This document shows, in pieces, positions 1-11,723 of a stretch of DNA of 64,000 nucleotides. How positions within the stretch are numbered: position 1 is the stretch's first letter; every line of letters starts with the position of its first letter. The DNA lies in NCBI GenBank assembly GCA_001643675.2, contig LSRY02000056.1:501001-565000 (forward strand), in the 5' to 3' direction. The translations under genes were made by a program, and so were the position numbers. This DNA comes from Monocercomonoides exilis (lineage: Eukaryota > Preaxostyla > Oxymonadida > Polymastigidae). The notes beneath the pieces were generated by a model. That model did not search any database, had not been told where the DNA came from, and saw only the letters and a program-made list of their open reading frames with translations.

Positions 1-787
1 AAAAAGCAATTCTTATAATTTCAAATGATTCGTTTATTTGATTTGAAACAAATGAATGAGAGAAAAGTTTTATGAAAGCTGAAATTTATGCACTTTCCCG
101 GATTTGTTACATGTCCCGGATTTGTGACACACTATTCTCTTCTTTTATCTGGAACGAATAAAAAAAGGAAGGAGAATCGGTAGGAATGGAGGATGGAAAA
201 AAGAATAAAAAAAGAAAAGAAACAAATTGATTTCTAAAATAGCCGATGGAGTCGTGGTATTTATTATTTTTGAAAATTCAATGAAATTTGCCAAATAATT
301 AAAAATCAAATATTTAATGTTTGTCAATCGTTTCGAAAACCAATTGTTGATGAAAATGTTTGAAAGAGATATTCCTTTATAAAAGATATCACTTATCTGT
401 GTTCGTTTCGAATATTCAAGATAATACTATGAAACCGAAATTTTTGTTGGTAAAAATATGATTTGGGGCAGAATTCTTTCATTTATGAAAAAAACAGCAA
501 TTTGTTCCAAACTTTTTCCACAATCTTATCATGATAAGTCTTTCATTCTCGTGTCAAAAAAACTTTAAAAAAATTTTTCAAAATTAAGAAATTAATAAAA
601 TGTGCTGAATGGAACGAAATTCATTAGGCAAAAAATTTCGTCCCATTTCTAAAATGATCACCCATATTGAAAATATTTCTTTGATCCAAAAAATGTGATG
701 GAGAAATTTGACACATATTTTGTAAGAATTCATGGAAAAATTGCAAGAATTTAACGAATCTGTAAGTTTTTCATCTGCAACTTTTCG

Positions 788-826
<39 letters not shown>

Positions 827-1290
827 AAAAAAAAAAAAACACGCCAATGTCTTGAAAACATCATTTGGGTGATTTTTTTTGATATCATAAAAAATTCCGA
901 CGTTTGATCAAAAAATTTTTTCATTAAGGGTTGGGTTGAAAAGGAAAATTTAATTCGAAATTACATTAAAATAAAGTTTTATATATTATTGTTATTAGTT
1001 ATTTGTTGCTTTTAATTTGATTTTAATTATTTTTATAACAAATTTTGAAAAAAAAAACATAAAAAAGCATTTGATAATTTCGAAAATTCAATAAACAGAA
1101 TAACACTTAAGTTTACTGGTTTGAAAAACATGACAACAATGATCACAATAACGATATAAATCAATTTCTTACGCAAATATTTGTTATTTGAGTTATTGCA
1201 AAGAAATTGAATAAATTATTAAGAAGATCTATAAACATTTGTTTTTTACAAATAAATTATAACGGTTTTAACAACTCATTCACCTTCATC
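1..1290. other. AT-rich non-genic DNA
   Basis: I see no credible gene. There is an 18-bp unit repeated twice in tandem at 97-132 (cccggatttgt core), and a nearly pure A run at about 788-839. Short open frames here are low complexity and lack family signal. Confidence 0.6.
867..905 (+). repeat. left member of a distant inverted-repeat pair
   Basis: The start of this segment (tgggtgattttttttga, then atcataaaaaa) is matched by the reverse complement of 6064-6103 with about one substitution in the first 30 bases. The partners are about 5.2 kb apart and enclose the low-complexity region. They could be ends of an old element, or dispersed copies of one repeat family. Confidence 0.45.
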
Positions 1291-1990
1291 CTTTCCAGAT
1301 GTTATTTTCCCACCAAATGCATCGATTTTCCTTCCTTCTGAAAACAAAATATTCTTGCTTTCCGCTCAATTCCTTCTTTCTCAATTCAAGGCGCTCTGTA
1401 TTTCTTCAAAGAATATCATCTCCAATTTCCTTCCCAATCCCTTCATCCTGGGCACTTTCCATATGTATTCGCTCTCCCAACTCGGTGGTCAGCCTACACA
1501 ACGAGATATCCCGCTTTTATTCATTTTCATTCATTTCCGCTTTTTTCCCTGAAAGAAACACAAAAACAGTCAACAGACAAAATTTCAGATATACATATAT
1601 ATATATTAATACCAAACTGCCCTGCGACTGTTTTTTGCCAAACAGCTTCATTTCCACAGCCATCATCATTACAAAAATCAATCTCATCGTTTCAGCCTCA
1701 GAATGGTCAAAATGCAACAAAGAATACATCTCTTCAAAAAGCATTGTATATCTACTGGAGGGTCTTTTCAGCCCGTACACATTGTGGTGGATGTGCAGAG
1801 GTGTTTTTTCTTTTCGGCCATGATCATCTCCTTTAATAATATTCTCAAACACCAAAAGAAGTATTTGATGTTAATCTCATCAACACCAGGCACAGGAGAT
1901 ATATGGGGCAGAGAAGAGATAGAAGAGGATTATTTGTGGGAGAGGGTGAGAGTTGAGTGTTTTTTTGAATGTTTATATTTCAAGAGGGGC
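1270..1990. other. degenerate coding-like stretch
   Basis: Reading the minus strand gives short charged peptide pieces in changing frames, separated by stops (for example LRKKELSGKQEYF near 1370-1390). No single frame or intron arrangement joins them into a gene I recognise. It may be the edge of a decayed coiled-coil gene that continues into the skewed tract to the right. The assignment as former coding DNA is weak. Confidence 0.2.
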
Positions 1991-2582
1991 TTTTGAAAGG
2001 AAGAAATTCTGAGACAGAGGAATGTGGAAGAGCAAGTGGAGATTTGGAGAAAATAATAAAGTTTAAATATAGAGAGAAAGTTGGGGATGATGAAGAAGGA
2101 CTTATTGATGATTGGAGAAATGTATTTTGAAAAGAAAGAAAAGAGGGCAAAAGCGGGAAAGAAGAGGAATATAATGAAGTGTTCAATTGGAAGAGGGGTA
2201 TTTTTTATGAGTGGAGAAGTATGTTTTATGGAAGAGAATGGGAAAGATGAAGAAAATGAATGGATTGATATTTTCTGATGATTTTGTTAGCTGAATGGAA
2301 GAGGAAAAATGGAAATGAAAAGAAAATTGAGAGATATTTTCATTTTCTATTTTTGAGGGGAAAGGAGAGGGCATTTCAAAAAGAAAGTGAATTGACTTTG
2401 GAAAAGAACAGCTTTATTGATTTCCACAATCTGTTCGTAACTTGTTTTGTGATTATGTTATTCTTATCAAAGAGAAGTTCACTCATTGAATTCGATATTT
2501 GGTCCAATCAATGATTTCAAACAAATAGTTCTCAACATCGTACATGTCGTTCGTCTGATTTCGCATTTCTCAACCATTTCCT

Positions 2583-2693
2583 CTACTTCTTCTTCTTCTT
2601 CCTCTTCTTCCTCTTCTTCCTCATCTTCCTCATCTTCTTCTTCTTCCTCTTCTTCTTCCTCTTCTTCTTCTTCTTCTTCCTTCTCCTCCTCGT
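2583..2693 (+). repeat. TTC/TCN low-complexity repeat
   Basis: About 110 bp of nearly uninterrupted ttc/tcc/tca triplets. On the opposite strand this reads as GAA/GAG. Similar blocks occur at 3600-3675, 5170-5300 and, in the opposite sense (GAA), at 4755-4875. Confidence 0.85.
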
Positions 2694-4754
2694 AATTTCT
2701 TTCATCATCTCCTTCTTTACCTTATCCAAATTCTTTAATTTCTTTGTCTTCATCTTTTTGTTCTTCTTCTCCTCCTTCTTCTTCGTCTTCGTCTTTATCA
2801 TCTAACTCATCATCGTCAATATCAAAACAAGCAAAACAATCTTCTTCTTCTTCTTCAACATCTTCTTCACCTTATTTCTCATCTTCCTCATCATTTCCTT
2901 CTTCTTCACCTTCTCCAAATTCTTCACCTTCTTGACCTTCTTTTTTGGTTCCTCTTTTCACTTTGTGTTGCATCACATTCAACCTTCAGATGTTTGTAAG
3001 CTGTTCGACCAGCATCACGAGTTTGCCTTCCAAAAAGAATCTCAATAACTATTCTTCCTCTCAACAGTATCTTCGTCGCTGTATATGCCTTCTGTGAGAT
3101 AACGAAATGTGCTTTTGAACTATTTTCTTCTTCCGAAGAGGAACATTCAGCTCTGCTTCAGCGATTCGAATAGCATCAATTCGCAAGCTGTGCAGAATGA
3201 GATGAAAGGAGTCAATGGACATCGAATGAGAAATTGCAGTGGGAGATGGAAGGAGCTTCAAGGTACATTGCGTTCATCCGCTCGCTTTATGACACCGCCA
3301 AGAAGCGAAGAGAAAGGAGAGTGCGAGCTCAAATGGAAGAAGCAAAGAAGGTGGATATCAGAAGCAAATTGAGAACAGAGCAGAGGAAAGGAAGAAAGCA
3401 GGAAGAGCCAAAAGCGAAGAAGAAGACGAACGAGAAAGACGAGTTTTGCCCATAACAAGTTGACGCTTTCGACACAAGGTTTGCACAGGCAGCAACGGAA
3501 AGAAATAAAAGGAGATGTTATTGAAGATGAATAACAGAAAATTTTCTCGTTCAAGAGCACACTCAATGAATCACAGCCTCCTCAACATTTGCAACTCCTT
3601 CTTTTTTCTTTTTTCTTCCTCTTCTTCTTCTTCCTCCTCTTCTTTCTCCTCCTCCTCTTCTTCTTCTTCTTCCAATCAACCAAATGAAATTCCAGCTGTT
3701 TTTCAGTATTGAACCGTAGACAAACAGAAAAGAATAGTCGAAATGGCAATTTTGTGGGGGAAAAGAGAAAAAGAAAAAGAGGAAAAGAAGAGAAAAGAAG
3801 AAGAAAGAAAAAATGTGTTAAGAAACGATAAATCGGAAGAATTAGAAGAAAGAAAGAGAATATGAGACGAAGAAGAAATAATAAAATGGATAGAGAAGAA
3901 GAAGGAGAAGGAGAAGAGAGAGAATGAAAAAGAGAAGGAGAGGAAGAATAAGGAGAGTAAGGATTTGGTAGTGAAAAAAGGAAAAGAAGGAGAAAAAGGA
4001 GGAAAGGGAAGAAAGGGAATGAAAACAAGAAGAAGAAGAAAGAAGAAAAGAAGAAGAAAATACAGATGGAGACTATCAAGATGAACTTTCTCTTTTGAAG
4101 CTAACTTCTCTTTTCACTCAGCGAAGACTGAAAGAAATCGAAGAGAAGAAGCAATTGACAAAAATGCTGGCTTTGAGAAAAGAAGAAGAAGATGATGATG
4201 ATGTTGGGTTTAATTTTGCTGGCAAAAATAATTCGAAAAAACAAGGCGAAACGGGGAATTTATAAGGAGAAAATAAAAATAAAAATAAAAATGATGAAAA
4301 GAAAGACAAAAAGAAAGAATACCAAAAAAAGAAGCGGGAAATCCAAAATAAAAAAGAAATTTCACCTTCGCCGCTAATTCTCCGGTTGTATTTTCACGAT
4401 ATAAACACGCAAGCGGAATGTTTAGCAGCAGAAGAAGCGAAAAAGACGAAGGAAAACGAGAAAGAATTGACATTTCATCCGATTATTTACAAAGAGACAG
4501 ATTGGATTGTTAGAGAGAAGAAAAAAAAACGAAAAAAAGAAAAAAAATATATAGAAAAAATAGAAAAAAGAAAACATTAAAACTTTATCTTCTAAGCCAA
4601 CACACCATCAACCAATCTTTTCAAATCTTCTGGGAACAAATAAGGCATTCCGTCTTTTGTTATTCTCTTCTTCCAAAACAAAAAGAAGTTGATTTCTTCA
4701 TTGGACTTGTTGTGAATGGAGCTGATTGAAGAGATGGATTTGGTGGGAGGATAA

Positions 4755-4843
4755 AGAAGAAGAAGAAGAAGAAGAAGAAGAGGAAGAAAAAGAAAAAGAA
4801 GAAGAGGAAGTGGAAGTGGAAGTGGAAGTGGAAGAAAAAGAAA

Positions 4844-4874
<31 letters not shown>

Positions 4875-4875
4875 G
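4755..4875 (+). repeat. GAA / GAAAAA / GTGGAA repeats
   Basis: Three successive simple-repeat phases: gaa triplets, then gtggaa hexamers, then gaaaaa hexamers. The ordered change of repeat unit suggests stepwise expansion by slippage. Confidence 0.85.
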
Positions 4876-6063
4876 AGGAAGCAAAAGCAGAACTTCTCTT
4901 TAAAGTGAGTGTTTCGCTTCTGAGCAATCCAGCCTCTTTTCGTGTTTTTGAAGGGGACTGTTTGGAAGAGGATGTGAAACAGTTTTGCGAGAGGTATTTT
5001 TTGAGTGAAGAGAAAGAGAGGAGGATAAAATAGGTGGTGGAGAACGCATTGGAAGGGAGAGAGAGAGGGAAGAGAAGAAGGAAGAGAAGAAGGAACAATG
5101 GAAGAAAGAGAAAGAGAAAAGAAAGAAAACTGTGCTGTGAGAGACAAGCATTCTAATCAATCACTTCATCCTTCTTCTTCATCATCGTCATCGTCGTCAT
5201 TTTCTTCTTCTTCTTCTCATTCTTCTTCATTTTTTTATTTTTATTTTTATTTTAATTTCTTCTTCTTCTTCTTCTTCTTCCTCCTCCTCGAATTATGGAT
5301 CAACCTCCTCTTCTTCCTCCTCCTCCTTTGCTCACCTCATCGCTGACACAGCGGCCAATGAACTGAGTGTGAAGACAAATTTATTTCAAAAAAAAATTAA
5401 CAAGCAATTGGAGTCATCAAGGAACACAACGAGAAGAGTGACACAGAAAGTGCTGGAGAGAAATCAAACAACTTCAGAGACATTTTCAAAAAGAGAATTT
5501 TTAAGAGGCAGAGTAGAAATGCAACGAAGATGAGAGAGGATGGAGAAGGAATAGGGAAGGACAAGTGATGAGAAGAATAAAGAGAGAAAAGAGAGTTCGA
5601 ATCAGCTTTATTCATTGATTATTGATTTTCTCGTATTTCATTCAACGTTTGATGAAGCAACTGAATCGAAAAGAAAGGACTGATATATTGTAATGATATT
5701 TCCGTCGAAGAAATAGATAAAGTCAAGAAAACAAATTGGTTTTAAAAGTTTGAAGTTAAATAATACTTTATTGAAGCAAATTTATAGCAAACTATTTCAA
5801 TTGTATTTTTCAAAGTATTTTTTATTTATTAGGATAGTTTAGTGAGTTGAGAAACTTGACATTTTCCTTTTGCAGTTTTATTTTTATTATACACATTTTT
5901 TTTTTTTGATCTTGATCAATAAGAACTTATTAATTTTAAAAAAGGTATGACATATTGTATTCATGAATAAAACAAACATATAAAATAATTTGAAAGCTAA
6001 ATGCTGAAGAAAAATCAATTTGATTTTTTGATCAGTAAAACCACCATAGATATTATTTTTTCG

Positions 6064-6103
6064 ATTTTTGATCTTTTTTTATGATGTCAAAAAAAATCAC
6101 CCA
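6064..6103 (-). repeat. right member of a distant inverted-repeat pair
   Basis: The reverse complement matches 867-905, including the tgggtgattttttttga block and atcataaaaaa. It lies about 100 bp to the left of the foldback repeat. Confidence 0.45.
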
Positions 6104-6204
6104 TTTCTATAAATATTCAATTTAATTTATTACGAAGAATAAGTTGAATGAATATGAGTAATTGGTTCTCAGATATTGAATAAATTGCTTGTAATATTTG
6201 AAAA

Positions 6205-6610
6205 ATACGGTTAGTGCAAAAAATATAGTGACATCGCAAAAAATACGGGATAAGATCGATTTCACAATAACCGCAAAAGGAAAAATTCTGTAAATTTTCC
6301 TCGAAATATATCTCATCAATACAACCTCAATTGATAAACAAAACCTTCAAAACAGCTTCATTTGTGCTCAGAGAAAATTATTTTTTATATCTCAGAGAAA
6401 TCGGATTTTGAGTTTATCCGAGATTTTAAAAATAATTTTTACTGAGCACAAATGAAGCTGTCCCGAAAGTCCCGTGTATCAATTGAGTTTGTATTGATGA
6501 GATATATTTTGAGGAAAATTGTCAGTATTATTCCTCTTGCGGTTTTGAGAAATCGATCTTGTCCAAAATTTTGTGCGATGTCCGGTATTTTTTTCACTAA
6601 CTGTAAATGG
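6205..6610. repeat. foldback (long inverted repeat) with ~200-bp arms
   Basis: The arms run from about 6205 to 6403 and from 6404 to 6610 and pair around a short centre (tcgga...tccga, about 6398-6420). Exact blocks include 6353-6371 against 6440-6458 (ctgagcacaaatgaagctg) and atgagatatattt...gaggaaaat in both arms. Single substitutions and small gaps are spread along the arms, so this is not a perfect recent palindrome. It looks like a MITE/foldback element or two head-to-head copies of one repeat, and lies 214 bp upstream of an intact transposase. Confidence 0.8.
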
Positions 6611-6823
6611 CGTGCTAAGATTATTCAAAAAAAGTGATGAAAAAATTGAAAACAAAAATTGCACATACAGGGTCTCTTTTTTGTTTGATCCTATTTTTTT
6701 TTAAAATTGGGGATAAATATCAGTCACTCACAATTCATGTTAATTGTTAAATGTTAGCAACAATGATTCTTAAATTATTATGGTTGCTTCGGTTAAACAT
6801 ATTTGTCTATCTTTATACTGGAA

Positions 6824-8230
6824 ATGCCTTCAACATTACCGACTTTTTCTATATCTTCATTTGAAACAACATTAACAGGATTCATTCCAAAACTAGACCT
6901 CCACTTCATTTCATCCTTCTTGTCTCGAAAACCTTCAAAAACAAAATTTTCATTAATTCGTTCATTCTTCGACGCATGCAAAATAAGAAAAGCAAAAATA
7001 CCTTCAAACGTGCGTATTGCAAAGGCATTCAACTGCACACCGAGCCTTGTCTGCCAGATTCGAACTGGATATATAAGAAAAAAGGTGATTGAGAAAAAGA
7101 ACATGTTGATGACTCGAAAGCAAGAAAAACGAGTCATGGAAATACTGAAAAATTTGAGAGATAAAAGAAAGCAAATCACGCCGAAAACGCTAAGAGCCGT
7201 TGTTGCGAAAGTTTGTCATAAAACGCCTTCTCACAATTTTCATTCTTCATTCATAAAAAGGCATAGCGAGGAATTGATGATTGTTCCATCAAGCGTGAGA
7301 GACGAAAAAAGAATGAAAATTTCGGAACAAAGTCTTATAACCTGGAAAAATTACTTGACTCAATATGTGAATGGAAAATATTCTTCAATGATCTTTTGTG
7401 CTGATGAATCAGGTTATCATGCGCATGAAGATGCAAGAAAGGTGAACTTAATCGTTGGAACAAATGAAAATCTTGAAATGAATCACACGCCTGTTGACAG
7501 AGGAGAGAAAAGGATTTCATTGCTCCACTGCATTTCACTTGATGGAACTTTTGTTCCTCCTTGTTTTCTTGTACAAAAATCATTCAACATTAGATCCCTT
7601 CAATCTTTTGGCTATCAAATCGGAATTCATGGTTGTGTGAAAATCGGAAATTCGTCAAATTTCACAAAAGAGTTGTTTGAAAACTGGATTGAGAAAGTTT
7701 TCATTCCTCATGTCAACATTAAAAGAATGATTTTGCCAGATATACATGCACAAGCGGTGTTGATGCTTGATGGCTGCAGAATACACCTGTCGGACAACGT
7801 ATTGACTCGACTTGCTAATGAAAATATATTGCTTTTGGTTTTTCCTCCAAATACCACACATTTGTTGCAGTCATTGGATTTGTCAATTTTCTCTCTCTGG
7901 AAGCTTCAAATTCAACAGGTTAGGTCGGGTTCAACGCACGACAGCGTGGAACAACTTTTGTGGGTTGCAGTGAATGCTATTCTGCAAGTTTCTTCGTCGA
8001 TTAACATTTTTTCTGCTTTTAAAGAAAGTGGACTTGTGAATGATTTTCACAGAGCTCCTTCAACAGCGCAGATCTTCGAAGAAAGCTTCCAAAAAGTGAT
8101 TGAAATTGTCAAATTGGACAACAAGTCATTGCCACTGTCATGCACAAGACAAACAAGACAAACAAAAGGAGGAGAGTGGGGAATAATGAACATTGACAAG
8201 ATGCCAGTTTATTTTGGACTTCCGCAATAA
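6824..8230 (+). CDS. DDE_1 (pogo/Fot1-type) transposase, intact
   Basis: A single intronless frame of 468 residues from the first ATG; the open frame upstream of it has only a TTG. Residues about 40-75 look like a helix-turn-helix (SNVRIAKAFNCTPSLVCQI) and 90-150 like the CENP-B-type second DNA-binding region, ending in SSFIKRHSEEL. The catalytic core has Asp194 (FCADESGYH), Asp316 (LMLDGCRIH) and Asp352 (LLQSLDLSIF), the last preceded by FPPNTTHLL; 35 residues separate the second and third Asp. This is the layout of pogo/Tigger/Fot1 transposases, which cut and paste DNA at TA sites. All three acidic residues are present, so the enzyme may be active. I found no convincing terminal inverted repeats; the foldback just upstream is a candidate partner. 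Confidence 0.85.
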   Translation: MPSTLPTFSISSFETTLTGFIPKLDLHFISSFLSRKPSKTKFSLIRSFFDACKIRKAKIPSNVRIAKAFNCTPSLVCQIRTGYIRKKVIEKKNMLMTRKQEKRVMEILKNLRDKRKQITPKTLRAVVAKVCHKTPSHNFHSSFIKRHSEELMIVPSSVRDEKRMKISEQSLITWKNYLTQYVNGKYSSMIFCADESGYHAHEDARKVNLIVGTNENLEMNHTPVDRGEKRISLLHCISLDGTFVPPCFLVQKSFNIRSLQSFGYQIGIHGCVKIGNSSNFTKELFENWIEKVFIPHVNIKRMILPDIHAQAVLMLDGCRIHLSDNVLTRLANENILLLVFPPNTTHLLQSLDLSIFSLWKLQIQQVRSGSTHDSVEQLLWVAVNAILQVSSSINIFSAFKESGLVNDFHRAPSTAQIFEESFQKVIEIVKLDNKSLPLSCTRQTRQTKGGEWGIMNIDKMPVYFGLPQ

Positions 8231-9100
8231 ACAACACTTGGTGAACAATTGATATGTTTTAGAGTTTTTTTCATTCAAATTTCATGGAGCATTTCAAAAA
8301 AAAACATGATAAAATAAACGAAATATTCATCAAATCTTTGTTTTTTTTAATTTCAATAATACAAAAAGAATTAACAATTAACAAGAACAGTGAATATCTG
8401 ATGTCCTTTCAAGCATTTTATGCACGACATATTGATAAAATTTTTATTGCATATTTGCACGGAGTTCACAAAGTTGCACAAAATAATTTGTATTTTTCGA
8501 GTGGCTCATTCTTCGTTCAAATGTTGTTGAACATTAAAAAAATTTGATCATTTCCCACAAAAAGTCAAAAATTTGATTTTTTTCAAAATACGATGAAAAA
8601 TAAAAAATCCACTCTTGAAATGTATTTTTATGCTTTTGATTATCACAAAAAAGATTCAAAAAGTTTAGAAATTTTAAAATGATACCAAAATGAATAATTA
8701 GTGGGCAATAATCTCTCAAAGAATATTATCTAATAGCCTACGTACCAATAGGGAAAACAAAATGATGGAATGCACAACAAGATAAAAGTCAATTTTTATT
8801 AAAATGAGCAGTGAGCGCAATAGCAGCATTATACGCTTCGGAGATTGATTTATTCGTTTTATAATCATTTGATTCATGTGGTGTTAGCACTGAACGGTAA
8901 TTCCTTTATTATCATAGTCAGTATCTAATAATTATTATTCTTCTTATTGAATTTTTTTTAGAAGAAACCGTTCAATTCATTTCACGACACCCAGAAATAG
9001 CGAGCTTTCAAAATTGGTTGGCCTTTCGTATCCAAATTTGGATATGAAGATTGAACTTCAGATGAAGCTGCAATTTAATGCGAATTCCTTTTAAAAAAAA
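8231..9100. other. AT-rich non-genic DNA
   Basis: Short frames only (for example 8284-8547) without family signal or plausible splice structure. I see nothing else here. Confidence 0.5.
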
Positions 9101-11490
9101 CTTTGCAGTCTTCGGCATTTGTCAGTCTTCTCCTCTCTTTGAATTTTCGTCCTCATCATTTTCTACAATTGGAGCAGCACACCTATCTGCTTCGCCATTC
9201 TGGTGGAGGAGAAACGAAGAGAAGAAAGCAACAGGGGATTAGCAGTTATCTTCAGTATTTTCATCAGCACCTACAATTGACCCTTCAGACGCCTCGGATG
9301 CGGCGATATCATACACTTTGACTGCAGTGATGAACAACATCGAGAGGCGGCTGGGGAGTTTGTAAATCATAAGAATTCGTTTCTGAAGGAGCTACAGGCC
9401 CTTCAAGGAATATGTTGTGGTGCTAAGGGCGGTGCTGCATGGGAGTGGTGTGTGCCTCCTATGAGGCTCTTTTGGTGATTCTTTCGGTTCCGCTGGTGGG
9501 GCCGCTTCCGTCGCTTGCCACATCGAAGGTGATCACGAAGTCGGGGAGCAAGCGGATCTTTGCAGCGGCAGATGTGAATGCGCTCCCGTCGATCTTCGAT
9601 CTGTTTGACCCGTCGCTGCAGATATAGCGATTGTCTCAGTTAAAATAGTTGGTGGTGAAGCTGGATGACGAAATGATGTGGTGAGGGGTTGCAGTGTGTG
9701 AAGTCTGGGAGATTGTGGAAAAAGGGCTGTCGACAGCGGGGGTGAGGAAGGAGGATGTTGTTCTGTCTCATGCAGCGATTGCGCGGCGGTTCTGGAGGAG
9801 CGCGAAAAGGCAGAGGAAGGAGGAGGAAATGAAGTGAAAGGTGGGTATCCGGCAGCGCACAGAGAGTTTGTGGAGAGAATCAAAGAGAACCAGGGGAAGC
9901 TAGAAGAAGCGATGGCTCTGCTGGTTGTGGAGGCGCTTGGGCTGAGTGGGCTGAGGTTTGTGAAGGTGGGGGCAGAAGCAGACGATCAGCATTCAATAGA
10001 AAGTGAATTGTGCAGTTCTTCTCCATCTGATGACATTCAACAGGAGAACAGGAGAGCAGAGGAAGAAGAAGCAGATAGGACTTTTTCTAATAACTTCAGA
10101 TAGAAATTCATATGGAGCGGGGAAAGATATAGAACAGGTGCAAATGTTTACGAATGGTTTGGTGATGAATGAGGAACAAGGGGGAAATGGCAGCTCGATT
10201 TCCTTAGAAAAGAAGGAAGGGCAGATTCTGGATGTTGAATTGCTGCATTTGAGGTTTTTGAGGATTGTAAACGAGAGTGGGTATGTGGCTGGCGGTACTT
10301 TCAGGTGACGATGACGGTGACGGGGGCGCTGGTGGAGCTGTGTGCGGAGCGGGAGCGGATTGTGGGGAAGCCGGTTGTGGAAGGGATGATACAGCCGGAC
10401 GGGACGATGAGCATCACGTTTATTGGGGAGAGGCTGCTTTAGAGGAGAGAGAAGAGAAGGGAAAGAGGTGGAAGTGGGTGTTTGATATCAGATGGAAAAT
10501 TATTGTATTTTTATACGGACAGGCAGAGAGACGATGGACGAGTTTGTTGCGATTGGGACTGTTGTGCCTCAGGAAAGTGATAAATTGATAGCGCTGCGGG
10601 ATGCGACGTATGCGATCGGGCAAGTGTGCCACGGGAAAGGGATGATTGGTGTGTTTTGTGTTTCGTATTGTGTTTGCGGACGAGTGGGAGTCACTGCGGA
10701 TGTGTGCGATGGATCTTTCGGTGGGTCCGCTGGCAGCATCGTCGGCGTTCAGGTGGATGTCGTATCTGCTGCATGGGGGCATCGAGACCGCGTCTGGAAA
10801 CTACCTCCTTCCGTGCAGCACAGCACAGCAATTTGCATGCGCCCGCGTTCTCTCTTCTGATTCTGTGCATTATGCATCTGCTCGGCCTCAGGGCTCTTCG
10901 AGCGGAGCACACAGATCTGCCTCTCCGCGCCAGGTGGCAGGTGTGCAGAGAGTGTCTCCTCTGCCGGCATCAGGCTCAGTTCTTGCCTCTGCACAGGCGT
11001 GTGCCTGTCTCTCTCCGGCTGCGGCACGATGCTTTGTGATTGTGCAGCCGTTCTACCAGCCGGAGCTGTCTCTTGTGCCGCACGGGCAGTTCTTTTAGAA
11101 CTGCCGTGAGCACAACATCACGTTTGACTTTGAGGGGAATTGCGGTGTTCTGTTCCAACTGGCCGGGCATCTCATTGCGGGGGTTGTGGAGTTTGTTGCG
11201 TGCGAGCGGTCGGAGGAGCTTGCAGCGCGGGCAGCAGCGCAAGCACTGGAGACGGTTGCTGTGCAGATGCTGCACTGTGCGTTTGTTTCTGCGCTGAGCT
11301 GGGAAGAGAAGAAAAGGATGGAAAAGAGAATGCATGGAGAGAATGCGGCTGTGGCAAGAGGGATGGCGCTGGGGAGGCTAGCTGGGCTTGGGGGTGGGAT
11401 TGTGAAAAGCGCGCGAGAGAAAGGAGACTCTGCAAAAGTTGGCTTTAATAACCGGTCGCGCATTGGCGCTGCAGTTCCTCTGAAAGATTC
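9100..11490 (+). pseudogene. decayed IQCH/ATP-grasp-like gene
   Basis: This block is clearly GC-richer than its surroundings. Its pieces appear in the order expected for the IQCH-type carboxylate-amine-ligase/ATP-grasp-like family: VPLVGPLPSL...SKVITKSGSKRIF (about 9496-9570), LVVKLDDE (about 9648), VEGMIQPDGTMSITFIGERL (about 10377-10436), the YAIGQVCHGKGMIG segment (about 10606-10647), CAMDLSVGPLAASSAFRWMS (about 10699-10758), and NCREHNITFDFEGNCGVLFQ (about 11099-11158). They are interrupted by in-frame TAG codons (near 9625, 9643, 10438 and 11096), a TGA near 9682, and a one-base frame change near 10645. Some frame changes could be introns (ctttcag at about 10298-10304). IQCH proteins are linked to motile cilia or sperm flagella in animals. 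The family match is by eye; I am confident it is no longer a clean gene. Confidence 0.65.
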
Positions 11491-11723
11491 AGTTAGGTCA
11501 GCTTCAAGTTTGCTTTATTTTCTATCTGTCTTTCTATCTTTCATTCTTTCTTTTTCGATTCATTTACGGATTTTTTTTTTTTTTGAATAATTGTTTTGAT
11601 TCTGTTTATGTTTTATTTTTCAATCGAAATATCAATTAAAGGAATTCAAATTATATTTTTTATTTAGCAAATATATTAATGAATCAGAAAGAGATGCATG
11701 TACATGGAGCATAAGAAGTTGAA

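Larger units (their letters stand above)
2000..5620. pseudogene. purine/pyrimidine-skewed low-complexity tract, probably a decayed Glu/Lys- or Ser-rich gene
   Basis: For 3.6 kb one strand is nearly all A/G or all C/T, with repeated switches. Frames give Ser runs or Lys/Glu runs depending on the strand, so most long frames are by-products of GAA/TTC repeats. Two plus-strand pieces look more protein-like: about 3234-3452 (RYIAFIRSLYDTAKKRRERR followed by a charged helix) and about 4386-4578 (ELTFHPIIYKETDWIVREK). They lie in different contexts with stops between them. I infer remnants of a coiled-coil protein; no family is recognisable, and a live gene with many introns cannot be excluded. Confidence 0.3.

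Noticed and set aside
2486-3712. Long Ser-rich frames on the plus strand
   Set aside because: They are direct translations of TTC/TCN repeats; the complementary strand gives Lys/Glu frames of equal length, with no conserved segment or splice logic.
6205-6610. Protein-coding frames of 60-65 aa on both strands
   Set aside because: The two frames are the same repeat read from opposite arms of the foldback; stops and substitutions show no coding constraint.
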